Origin: an uncultured Acidobacteriota bacterium | GTDB lineage: Bacteria; Acidobacteriota; Terriglobia; Terriglobales; CAINCZ01 | DNA: 41,249 nt | Direction: 5' to 3' | Assembly: GCA_903847195.1 (NCBI GenBank) | Contig: CAINCZ010000153.1 | Location: forward strand, 1-41,249 | Part shown: positions 25,053 through 33,118 of the stretch, piece by piece | Layout: each line of letters opens with the position of its first letter | Position numbering within the stretch: the stretch's first letter is position 1 | Translations under genes and position numbers: made by a program | The notes under the pieces: generated by a model | Told to the model about the DNA's origin: nothing | Seen by the model: only the letters and a program-made list of their open reading frames with translations | Databases searched by the model: none

Positions 25053-26042
25053 CTACTGGCCAGCTGGCGGATCAGCTGGCGGGACGTATTCGGCAACGTT
25101 GGCGGGGGCTTCTTGCAGCAGCGGCTCGGGCACGGCGAGCGGCTCGGGCGCTGCCATGTCCACGGGGACGGCCGCGAGCTGGATGCGCTGGAACCAGACG
25201 ACTTCGCTGGCGCGCTGCCAGAGGCGGACGACGATCCAGAGCAGCGCAAGCAGCTGGCCGAGGATGAAGGAAAACAACGTCATCTCGGGCGCGACGCCCT
25301 TGAGCCAGCACCAGAAGATGATGACGCTGCCGACCCAGCCGATCAGGTTGATGCGGAAGTACATCCAGAAGAGCGTGCCGAGGTGGGCGCGGGTGAGGCC
25401 GATGGCCGCGCGCAGCGTGCGGGTGACGCGGTGGCGGTCCTCGACGATCAGCTTCACCTGGGCCACGTCGAAGCATAGGCGTACGACTATCATCACGAGC
25501 CATACGACGAGGTAAACTGCGAAGCGCAGGTAGAACTCAAGCGCGGCGTGGGCCGAGTTGGCGGCGATGCGCGAGGCAATGCCGCTGAGCAGGGCATAGA
25601 GGATGCCGACGGGAATAAAGGAGACGAGGGTCCAGAGCAGCAGGCGGACCAAGCGCCAGAAGAATGCGCCCGCAGCCTGAAAGAACTCACCGGGCACCAG
25701 GTGGCGCTGGCGGGCGAAGCTCTGGAGGATGCCGCCCAGCGCAAAAAGCATAAAGAGAAAGAACAGGACCGAGGCAACAAGCGAGCCATGGAGGGCTCCG
25801 GTGGACAGGGCTTCCGGGAGCGAGAGCAGCTCGACCAGCACGCCCATATCCATGCCCTTGGTGAGGCGGGAGGCGGCGAGGCTGTGGTTGAGCAGGCCGC
25901 TCAGGCGCAGCGCCAGCGCGAAGGCGGAGAACAACCCAAGGACCAGATTGACGACGTAAACCCACCAGAGCACCTTGTGGCTCTGGCGCACGCGCGTCCA
26001 GCCGGCGGCCAGCAATCCGGGTTTGGTCTTCGTATCCGTCAT
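25053..26042 (-). CDS. Multi-span inner-membrane protein of unknown function
   Basis: A 329-residue protein with about six hydrophobic segments, for example VLWWVYVVNLVLGLFSAFAL, VLFFLFMLFALGGIL, LVRLLLWTLVSFIPVGILYA, YLVVWLVMIVVRLCF and GWVGSVIIFWCWLKG. The C-terminal 60 residues are hydrophilic and rich in Pro, Ala and Glu. No catalytic motif is seen and I do not recognise a named family. It starts at the ATG at 26042, about 100 bp downstream of the M1 peptidase stop on the same strand, with a type A repeat between them. Co-transcription is possible but unproven. Confidence 0.75.
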   Translation of the reverse strand: MTDTKTKPGLLAAGWTRVRQSHKVLWWVYVVNLVLGLFSAFALALRLSGLLNHSLAASRLTKGMDMGVLVELLSLPEALSTGALHGSLVASVLFFLFMLFALGGILQSFARQRHLVPGEFFQAAGAFFWRLVRLLLWTLVSFIPVGILYALLSGIASRIAANSAHAALEFYLRFAVYLVVWLVMIVVRLCFDVAQVKLIVEDRHRVTRTLRAAIGLTRAHLGTLFWMYFRINLIGWVGSVIIFWCWLKGVAPEMTLFSFILGQLLALLWIVVRLWQRASEVVWFQRIQLAAVPVDMAAPEPLAVPEPLLQEAPANVAEYVPPADPPAGQ

Positions 26043-26064
26043 TCGTTTACCGTTTCACGTTAAA

Positions 26065-26128
26065 CCCAGGTATGCGCCCTGAGTTCATTGGTTATCGCAG
26101 CGCTTCCCGGGCGCAAACCTGGGCCACC
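26065..26128 (+). repeat. Hairpin repeat, type A long copy
   Basis: CCCAGGTATGCGCC at the left and GGGCGCAAACCTGGG at the right pair over most of their length around a loop of about 35 bases, followed by CCACC. It lies 11 bp beyond the M1 peptidase stop and just upstream of the membrane protein gene. Confidence 0.75.
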
Positions 26129-26139
26129 TGATTTTCCTG

Positions 26140-28062
26140 TTACAGCAGCCAACTGAAAATCTGCGAAAGCAACTGGGTAATCACCAGCCAGAAATTGGCC
26201 AGTTTGCGCGTGGCCGCGCCGTTGGAGGCGACGGTGCGGCTGTTGTTAAAGAGATTGCGGTCGAGTATGACCTGCTGGTTAGGGTCGATTTCGGCCGAGG
26301 CCACCTTGGTCGGCAGCTGATAGGTGAAACGCACCCAGCGGTCGCGTCCGTCCCAGTGTTCGCGGGCAACTTCGCCGTTTTCAAACTTAACGAGGATGTC
26401 GACGGGGAACACGAAATCCCCTTTGCGCCGCACGACGACAGTCGAGTTGTAGTAGACGGGTCCGGCCTGCTCCTGGCGCGAGGAGGCTTCCTTGCGCGCC
26501 CAGTCGGGCCGGTCGGAGCGGATGCTGGCGATTTCGTAGTCGAGCAGGCTGGTGCCGTAGAAGGCCTGCTGGAAGAACCAGCCGAGGTCGCGGTGCGATA
26601 CCTCTTCGACGGTCTTGAAGAAGTCCTGCGGCGTGGGATGGGTGAAGCGATGGCGCTGGAAGTAGGTGCGCAGCGCCTGGCGCAGGGTGTCTTCGCCGAT
26701 GATGTTCTCAAGGGTCAGCAGCGCCGAAGCCGTCTTGCCGTAGGTGATGCCGCCGTAGGCGCCGCCGCTGTAAAAGAGCCAGCCGGCGCGGGTGATGGGG
26801 TCGGTATCGGGCAGCGTCAGATAGGAACGCCGCTGGCTGGCGGCGTCGCCAAGGGTAAGGCCGTGGAAATTGAACATCGAGGTATCGCGACCATAGATGG
26901 AGTCCATGATCTTGACCTCGGTGTAGGTGTTAATGCCTTCGTCGAGCCAGGCGTCTTCAAATTCATTGTTGGCCACCATGCCGTACCAGTACTGGTGGCC
27001 GAACTCGTGCTCGACGGTGAGCTCGGGGATGCGCATGCCGAGCGGCATCCACCAGGTGGTGCCGCCGGTGATGAACATGGGATATTCCATGCCCCCGGCG
27101 CGCATCGCCCCGTGAGGCGGGTCGATGACGGTGATCTGCGGATACGGGTAGGCGCCGTACCACTCGTCAAAGCGCAGCATAGTCTGGCGCAGCGCGTACA
27201 TATAGCGCTCGGCCGAAGCGTAATGGCTGGGCGTGATGAGCAGGCGGAGTTTCACCGGTCCGGCGCTGCCTTTGAACTCGCCGGTGACTTCGCGGAACTC
27301 CGGCGAAATGGCAAAGGCGAAGTCGTGGACGGCATCGGCATGAAAGGCCACCGTGCGCGTGCCGTCGCCATGGCTGGTGGTAGAGGTCTGCAGGCCTGTC
27401 GCGCCGATGACATAGTTTTCCGGCAGGCGCAGCTTGACGTCGTAGGTACCGAAGTCGGCAAAGAACTCGGTTGAGGCGTGGAACTGATGGCAATTCCAGG
27501 CATTCTTCCAAAAGACTCCCACCTTGGGGAACCACTGTCCGCCCAGCAGGAAGTCGCGCTTATAGCCGGTACGGGCGAAGACCTCGGGGAAGGTATCGCG
27601 GAACTTGATGCGGAATTCAACTTCCTGCCCGGGCAGCACGGGACGGGGCAGGCGGACTTCGGCGACCGTATGGTCGAGCGCGTTGTCGTCGTCAGGGTGG
27701 ATGAACTGAATAGCCGAAGTCAGATCGCCCATGCCGGTGACGGTGAGCGAGTCGATGGTGATGGAGCCGGTGTACTTGTCCTCCCACTCAAGAGAAGGGT
27801 TGTAGCGCCGCTCCTCGTTCATGAACGACGAAGTGGGCTGGAAGCCGTTCAGGTAAAGATGGAACGGAAAGCGGTCGAGCGGCTGGCCGGTGAGATTGCG
27901 ATAGCGCAGCACTTCGGTGGCTTCCAGCGTGTGGCGCGCAGGGTCGAGCCGGGCGTCGATCGAGTAGGAAACCGGTAACGAGGCGGCAGGCGGCAGTTGC
28001 GCCGACGCAGCGACGGCAGCAAGGGCCAGCAAACACAACACGAGTACAGAGGTTCGCCTCAT
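26140..28062 (-). CDS. Exported M1-family zinc metallopeptidase
   Basis: A 640-residue protein of the M1 aminopeptidase family (gluzincins). An N-terminal signal peptide (SVLVLCLLALAAVAASAQ) sends it across the inner membrane. The zinc site is HEFGH (H352, E353, H356) with the third ligand E375 in WLDEG, the HEXXH-X18-E pattern; GGMEYP upstream replaces the usual GAMEN exopeptidase loop. The N-terminal beta domain (about 30-230) has the usual M1 layout. The C-terminus ends in a hydrophobic, possibly membrane-binding stretch (WLVITQLLSQIFSWLL). I chose ATG 28062 because the signal peptide starts there; ATG 28074 is in frame. It probably trims exported peptides. Confidence 0.92.
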   Translation of the reverse strand: MRRTSVLVLCLLALAAVAASAQLPPAASLPVSYSIDARLDPARHTLEATEVLRYRNLTGQPLDRFPFHLYLNGFQPTSSFMNEERRYNPSLEWEDKYTGSITIDSLTVTGMGDLTSAIQFIHPDDDNALDHTVAEVRLPRPVLPGQEVEFRIKFRDTFPEVFARTGYKRDFLLGGQWFPKVGVFWKNAWNCHQFHASTEFFADFGTYDVKLRLPENYVIGATGLQTSTTSHGDGTRTVAFHADAVHDFAFAISPEFREVTGEFKGSAGPVKLRLLITPSHYASAERYMYALRQTMLRFDEWYGAYPYPQITVIDPPHGAMRAGGMEYPMFITGGTTWWMPLGMRIPELTVEHEFGHQYWYGMVANNEFEDAWLDEGINTYTEVKIMDSIYGRDTSMFNFHGLTLGDAASQRRSYLTLPDTDPITRAGWLFYSGGAYGGITYGKTASALLTLENIIGEDTLRQALRTYFQRHRFTHPTPQDFFKTVEEVSHRDLGWFFQQAFYGTSLLDYEIASIRSDRPDWARKEASSRQEQAGPVYYNSTVVVRRKGDFVFPVDILVKFENGEVAREHWDGRDRWVRFTYQLPTKVASAEIDPNQQVILDRNLFNNSRTVASNGAATRKLANFWLVITQLLSQIFSWLL

Positions 28063-28471
28063 GCCACACCACACCCCAATGTCCCAAGAGGTTAAGGCGG
28101 TTCGGCGGCAGAGTCAAGGGGCGTTGCAGCCAAACCACCAAAAAAACGGGTCTCTTTGACATCGGCAGCGCGGGGGCGATGGACCGGTATCGCGGAAAAT
28201 GACGGGCTAGGTCGTCCAATTCGCTGAAACCGGCGGCGGGAGGAGCCGCTGCACTGGCGGCAACCGCCACGGTGCCGACCAGACTTGCCGCGCTCAATCA
28301 CTAGACCGCTTTTTGCGGTTCTGTTTCAGCACGAGCGGCGCGCCCGGGACGGTGCGACGTTCGCTTTTGGGGCGCTACCGGGTGGGCCGCCAAAAAACCG
28401 GGTGAATCTTTACTCATAACCAGATAGACTCACTCCAAACGTCCTTTAACTCCAGCGAAGAGGTGAAAACG
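28063..28471. other. Divergent intergenic region before the RHH gene
   Basis: No gene is supported. It should hold the promoter of the M1 peptidase (leftward) and of the small gene at 28472 (rightward). A short inverted repeat, ACCGC-TTTTT-GCGGT at 28304-28318, is the only visible structure. I cannot assign -35/-10 boxes reliably. Confidence 0.5.
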
Positions 28472-28642
28472 ATGGCAGAGCAGAAGCTGAAGCGGATGAA
28501 CATCAACGTCGATTCCCGCCTCCACGACGCTTTCAAGGCAGCCACGGCCGCGCAGGGCGAGAACATGACCGACATATTGCTGAAGTTCATTCAGGATTAC
28601 GTGACCAAGCACGGAGTGGTGGCAAAAAAGGGCCGGCGTTAG
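28472..28642 (+). CDS. Small ribbon-helix-helix (ParG/CopG-like) protein, 56 aa
   Basis: The 56-residue product begins MAEQKLKRMNINVDSRLHDA. RMNINVDSRLHDAFKAATAA fits the beta-strand and first helix of a ribbon-helix-helix DNA-binding domain, and ENMTDILLKFIQDYV fits the second helix; the end is basic (KKGRR). GAGGTG six bases upstream supports the ATG. It resembles plasmid-partition ParG and CopG-type repressors, but no ParA partner or toxin gene is adjacent. It likely binds DNA as a dimer, perhaps regulating its own promoter. A strong terminator follows 40 bp after the stop, so it is a single-gene transcript. Confidence 0.85.
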   Translation: MAEQKLKRMNINVDSRLHDAFKAATAAQGENMTDILLKFIQDYVTKHGVVAKKGRR

Positions 28643-28681
28643 CCAGGGACAAAGGTCGGCAGAACAACGGAGCAGGAATCG

Positions 28682-28720
28682 ACGGGCGTTTGGCCGCACC
28701 AAACGCCCGTTTTATTTTTT
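28682..28720 (+). terminator. Strong Rho-independent terminator
   Basis: ACGGGCGTTTGG and CCAAACGCCCGT form a perfect 12-bp stem with a 5-base loop (28694-28698), followed by TTTATTTTTT. It is the clearest terminator in the window and ends the ribbon-helix-helix gene transcript. Confidence 0.9.
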
Positions 28721-28758
28721 CTAGAACTGTTCCCTCATTGCTGAATCGCTCCCAGGGG

Positions 28759-28789
28759 GTCCTGCTGAGCGCAGCGAAGCACCTGCTGT
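28759..28789 (-). repeat. Interspersed repeat, type D copy 3 (reverse)
   Basis: Read on the minus strand it gives ACAGCAGGTGCTTCGCTGCG and then CTCAGCAGGACC, a diverged, inverted copy of the elements at 1427 and 7716. Confidence 0.6.
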
Positions 28790-28824
28790 ACCGCCATAAC
28801 CTGATCCTCCGCGCGCGCAAAAAG

Positions 28825-28854
28825 CAGATCCTTCGCCGCGCTCAGGATGCCCCC
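28825..28854 (+). repeat. Interspersed repeat, type D copy 4
   Basis: GCAGATCCTTCGCCGCGCTC followed by AGGATGCCCC matches the type D core with compensating changes (ATCC...GGAT instead of ATGC...GCAT). It lies inverted relative to the copy 36 bp to its left and 34 bp beyond the histidine kinase stop. Confidence 0.6.
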
Positions 28855-28888
28855 GTCTTTAGCGGCATAAACCTTCTCGGGAACCGCC

Positions 28889-31800
28889 CTAGCCCGCCAT
28901 GGGCGCAGCCAGAACACGGCGAATCCGGGCCGCGAGGTCTCGCAGGCTGAACGGCTTCTGGATGAAATCAACCCCGGGCTCGATCACCCGCTGCTGCAAC
29001 AGCACGTCGTCGGCATAGCCGGACATGAACAGGACGCGGGCATCGGCCCGGCGCTCCCTTATCTTCCTTACCAGTTCGGCGCCGGTCATGCCGGGCATGA
29101 TGATGTCGGTCAGGATCAGGTCGATGCGGGCTGGCTCCGCCTCCCAGATGGACAGGGCTGCTTCCGCGTCAGACGCTCCCAGCGCGTTGTAGCCGTATTC
29201 CTTAAGGACGGTGAGCAACAGGCGGAGCACATCCTCCTGATCTTCCACCACGAGTAATGTCTCGCCGCCGGCGGCGGATTCACCCGCCACTGCCACCGTC
29301 GCTTCTTCGGCGACGCCGGGAGCCAGCGGCAGGAAAATGTTGAAGGTCGTGCCCTTGCCAAGGGCGCTATCGACCTCGATGCTGCCTCCACTTTGAGCAA
29401 CGATGCCCTGCACGGTGGATAAGCCGAGGCCCGTACCCTTGCCAATCTCCTTGGTGGTGAAGAACGGCTCGAAGATGTGCTGCAGCGTGCCGGCTGCGAT
29501 CCCGGTTCCGGTGTCGGTGACGGAGAGCAGGACGGAGCGGGCAGCTGGCGATCCCGGCGCGGCGGCGCGGTCGGACAGCCGGGTCTTGAGCAGCAGGCGT
29601 CCGCCGCCGGGCATGGCATCGCGCGCGTTGACGGCCAGATTGAAGATCACGTGCTCCAACTGCTGCGGATCGGCATGCACCCAGCAGGGCTCGCGATCAA
29701 GGTCGGCGCGGATGAGTACATCTTCACCCACCATGCGCTGCAGCATCTTACGCAATGGGTCCACGAGCCGATTCAGGTCCATCGTCTGCGGCTTGAGTAC
29801 CTGCCGGCGGCTGAAGGCGAGCAACTGCTCGGTCAGACGCGCGGCGCGCTCGCCGGCGCCGAGGATCTCCTGCAACTCCTGGCGCACCGGGTTGTCGGAG
29901 GCCAGCTGCGCCATAGCCAGCTCGCACTGGCCGTTGATGACGGTGAGCAGGTTGTTGAAGTCGTGAGCCACGCCACCGGCGAGGCGGCCAACCGACTCCA
30001 TCTTCTGCGCCTGCGACAGCTGGGCCGCGAGTTTGGTGCGCTCATCCTCCAACTGCTTGCGGACCGTGATGTCGCGGGTGACGCCGACGATGCCGACGGG
30101 CTGGCCCTGGTCCGACCACATAAAGGTGGCCGTCACCTCGGCCGCAAAGGTCGACCCGGCCTTGTTCCGATACTCGCACTCAAAGGACGCGACCCGATTG
30201 CGGTCGTAACCCGGAACGGCTACCCGGCGAAGCTCTTCCACCAGGAGCCGCGAACCCGTTTCAAATCCGTCGGGGAGCATGAGGCCTTTGCGGCCCATCT
30301 GCATCGCTTCCTCCGCCGACCATCCGGTCATGCGCTCCACGGCGGGGCTCAGGTAAGTGAACCGGTCCGCCAAGTCCATCACCCAGATCACGTCGGGGAC
30401 ACAGGCGGTAATGCCGACCAGTTGCTGCGTCGTCTGGCGCAGGGAGCGCTCGGCCGCATTGCGCGCGGTGACATCCCGGGTGACGCCGATGATGCCTACG
30501 GGCCTGCCGTCGTCCGCCCACAGCGGGGTCGCACTGAATTCGGCGGTAAAGGTAGTGCCGTCCTTGCGCCGGTGCTCGGCTTCGAAGGTCACCACGCGTT
30601 TGCGGTCATAGCCGGGACGAATGGCCAGCTGCAACTCTTCCTGCACGAGACGGGCACTTTCGGCGAGCCCCTCGGGAAGCAGCAGATCGTCCCGCGTCAT
30701 GCTCGCCATCTCTTCGGCGGTCCAGCCACACATGCGCTCGGCGGCGGGACTCGCGTAGGTGAACTTGCCCGAGAAATCCATCGTCCAGATCACGTCAGGC
30801 ACGCAAGCGGTGATCCCGACAAGGTGCTGCGTGGTCTTGCGCAAAGACTCTTCGGCCCGCTTGCGCTCGCTGATATCGCGGGCGACCCAGAGGACGAACC
30901 GCTCGTCACCAACGCTGACCAGACTGACGTTGACATCCACGGGAATGCGGCGTCCATCCTTCGTGATGTGAATCGATTCGTGATGGAAGACGCCCTGAGC
31001 AACAACGGCGGCCCATGCCTCGCGGCTTTTCTCGTGGGCCTCGGGAGCCAGGAAATCGCCGGGCATCAACGCCATGAACTCTTCGCGGGTGTATCCCAGC
31101 CGCTCCAGGGTGCAACGGTTGACCGCTACCAGCGCGCCTGGAGAGTCGTCTGGCTGCAGGCGGCGCAGCGTAATCCCATCTCTTGCGCCCTCGACCAGGG
31201 CACGGTAGAGCGCATCGCTTTCGGCCAGCGCCGCTTCGGCGCGCTTGCGGGCCGTGATATCGAAAAAGGCGCCGAGCAGGCGGGTGGGCCGACCCTGAGC
31301 ATCCCTCTCCACCAGACGGCCGCGGCTCCGTATCCAGCGCCAGCCGCCGGACTTCTCGCGCACGCGAAACTCGACGGTAATGGCCTCCTCGCCGGCAAGG
31401 TGCGCATTCTGCGCCGCTTCGACCTGCGGCAGGTCCTCCGGATGAACACTGGCGCGAAACGCTTCGTAGCCCTCTTTGTATTCTCCCGGCGCATAACCGA
31501 GCGCAGTCAGGTATCGCGGAGAGACGTATCCCTTGCGGGCGGGAATGTGCCACTCCCACACGCCTTCGCTGATCGTATCCAGGATGGAGCGCAGGCGGGA
31601 TTCGCTGCTGCGCAACTCCTGCTCGGCCGTGACCTGGGCGGTGACGTTTCTGGCGGCTACCACCACGGCCCGCACATCAGGATTGGCGATCATGTTGCGA
31701 AACGCCATGTTGATCCAGACGTAGGAGTCGTCCTTGCGACGCAACCGGCAGGTGATCTCATGCGGTTTGTCGGGATGCTCGAGAACCGCGGCCCAAACCT

Positions 31801-32773
31801 GCCAGAAGTTCGGCAGGTCGTCGGGATGCACGAGTTCGGCGGCGGGGCGTCCGATGCGCTCATCAGCGACGTATCCGCTGAGCTGCGTATCGCTGCGCCA
31901 GGTGAGGACCGCCTTCTCGTTCCAGAAAAGGATGGTGTCGTGGCTGTTTTCAGCAACGGCGCGGAAACGGGCCTCGCTCTCGCGCAGGGCGCGCTCGGTC
32001 AGACGGCTTTCGGTAACATCGCGCACGACCACGAAGGAACGCAACGGATGCTTGCTGAAGACGGCGGATTTGACCTCGGCGATGATCTTCGTTCCGTCCT
32101 TGCGGACGTAGGTCAGCTCGCCGGAAGCGGTGCCGGTGCGCGCGCGCTCGGCAAGAAAAGCCTCGTGGCGCTTGTCTTCCGGATCGCACAGGCCGACGCG
32201 GCCCGCCTCGCAGATTTCCTCCTCGGACATGCCGAACAGTGCGCAGGCAACGGCATTGGCGGCCGTGATGGTGCCGTCGGGAACGGCAAGAAAGATCGCA
32301 TCCAGCGAGTTGTGAAAGAGGGCATCAAACCGGTCTTCACTCTGGCGGAGTTGCGCGTCCACCTGCTTCTGGGGGGTGATGTCCTCGGAGAAGATTACAA
32401 TTCCGCCGATCTCGCCGTTGGCCTCCCTCCAGGGATGCAATTCCCAGCGCACCCACTGCTCCGTGCCGTCCAGATGCGGGAACAACTCCCCTTCGGAGCG
32501 CAGGGTCTCACCGGCAAGGCAGCGCCGATGAGCCAGTTTCCATGCCTCCGGGATGCCGGGGAATACGTCGTAATGCGATACCCCGCGCAAATCGCGAAGC
32601 CCCAGCTTGTGATTGGAACGCCAGCGCCGGCTGGCGACCAGGTAGCGCATCTCCCGGTCAAACATGGCAAAGGCGGCGGGGGCGCGATGAAGGAACAACT
32701 GCAGGATATGCTGCTCGGCATGAGCGGAGGGGATCAGGGGTTCTTCAGCGGGATCGAGGTCGCGCGAACTCAT
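28889..32773 (-). CDS. Hybrid histidine kinase with about seven PAS domains and a receiver domain
   Basis: A 1294-residue soluble sensor kinase with no membrane segment. About seven PAS domains occupy residues 20-905; several start with the same pattern (SEARFRAVAENSHDTI, SESRLRSIL, and twice QLVGITACVPDVIW). A HisKA domain follows with phospho-acceptor H937 in GGVAHDFNNLL, then a HATPase domain (NLAVNARDAMPGGG, GTGIAAGT, GKGTGLGLSTV) and a C-terminal receiver with D1223 in LTDIIMPGM and the KPF lysine motif. AAAGGAG supports the ATG at 32773. No response regulator with an output domain is adjacent. It is divergent from modA. Signals and targets are unknown; PAS domains often sense redox, light or small ligands. 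Confidence 0.93.
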   Translation of the reverse strand: MSSRDLDPAEEPLIPSAHAEQHILQLFLHRAPAAFAMFDREMRYLVASRRWRSNHKLGLRDLRGVSHYDVFPGIPEAWKLAHRRCLAGETLRSEGELFPHLDGTEQWVRWELHPWREANGEIGGIVIFSEDITPQKQVDAQLRQSEDRFDALFHNSLDAIFLAVPDGTITAANAVACALFGMSEEEICEAGRVGLCDPEDKRHEAFLAERARTGTASGELTYVRKDGTKIIAEVKSAVFSKHPLRSFVVVRDVTESRLTERALRESEARFRAVAENSHDTILFWNEKAVLTWRSDTQLSGYVADERIGRPAAELVHPDDLPNFWQVWAAVLEHPDKPHEITCRLRRKDDSYVWINMAFRNMIANPDVRAVVVAARNVTAQVTAEQELRSSESRLRSILDTISEGVWEWHIPARKGYVSPRYLTALGYAPGEYKEGYEAFRASVHPEDLPQVEAAQNAHLAGEEAITVEFRVREKSGGWRWIRSRGRLVERDAQGRPTRLLGAFFDITARKRAEAALAESDALYRALVEGARDGITLRRLQPDDSPGALVAVNRCTLERLGYTREEFMALMPGDFLAPEAHEKSREAWAAVVAQGVFHHESIHITKDGRRIPVDVNVSLVSVGDERFVLWVARDISERKRAEESLRKTTQHLVGITACVPDVIWTMDFSGKFTYASPAAERMCGWTAEEMASMTRDDLLLPEGLAESARLVQEELQLAIRPGYDRKRVVTFEAEHRRKDGTTFTAEFSATPLWADDGRPVGIIGVTRDVTARNAAERSLRQTTQQLVGITACVPDVIWVMDLADRFTYLSPAVERMTGWSAEEAMQMGRKGLMLPDGFETGSRLLVEELRRVAVPGYDRNRVASFECEYRNKAGSTFAAEVTATFMWSDQGQPVGIVGVTRDITVRKQLEDERTKLAAQLSQAQKMESVGRLAGGVAHDFNNLLTVINGQCELAMAQLASDNPVRQELQEILGAGERAARLTEQLLAFSRRQVLKPQTMDLNRLVDPLRKMLQRMVGEDVLIRADLDREPCWVHADPQQLEHVIFNLAVNARDAMPGGGRLLLKTRLSDRAAAPGSPAARSVLLSVTDTGTGIAAGTLQHIFEPFFTTKEIGKGTGLGLSTVQGIVAQSGGSIEVDSALGKGTTFNIFLPLAPGVAEEATVAVAGESAAGGETLLVVEDQEDVLRLLLTVLKEYGYNALGASDAEAALSIWEAEPARIDLILTDIIMPGMTGAELVRKIRERRADARVLFMSGYADDVLLQQRVIEPGVDFIQKPFSLRDLAARIRRVLAAPMAG

Positions 32774-33118
32774 GATCTCTCCTTTTGCTGAGCACAGGAC
32801 AGCGCGGCAATCGGCGGGCGACCATGGCGCGGGCCAAAGCCACATAATCCCATCGACAGGAAGTCTACCGTGACTTGCGCAGGAGGGGGAGCAATAAAAA
32901 CCGTTGCGAGGCAGTTGCGAATCACCCGCTCCCGTCTTGCAACGCCACGCTGACGGCGACGCGCGCGGGAGCATTCACCGATAAGGAAAACGGACGCGGG
33001 ACCCGCGAACCGGAAGGCGCGCCCGGGCCCCGGCACCCTCATAGTTTTCTGTAAACAAGACACGTGTCTCGTATTACACTCAAACTGGAAACACTTGAGA
33101 ACCAGTCGGGGGATTGGG
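32774..33118. other. Divergent region between histidine kinase and modA
   Basis: No gene is supported. It contains the leader of the minus-strand kinase and the promoter region of modA, with a perfect palindrome at 33058-33069. No ModE consensus is recognised. Confidence 0.5.
33058..33069. promoter_or_regulatory. Perfect 12-bp palindrome upstream of modA
   Basis: AGACACGTGTCT is a perfect dyad 50 bp upstream of the modA ATG, followed by CGTATTACAC that could contain a -10-like element. It may be an operator. It does not match the enterobacterial ModE site. Confidence 0.4.

Noticed and set aside
69..28854. CRISPR array made of the repeated elements
   Set aside because: Copies are dispersed over kilobases, differ in stem sequence and have no regular spacers or cas genes.
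29477..32791. 1104-codon plus-strand open frame opposite the first histidine kinase
   Set aside because: It is a shadow of the PAS/kinase gene with no recognisable domains; the open frame follows from GC-rich codon usage.
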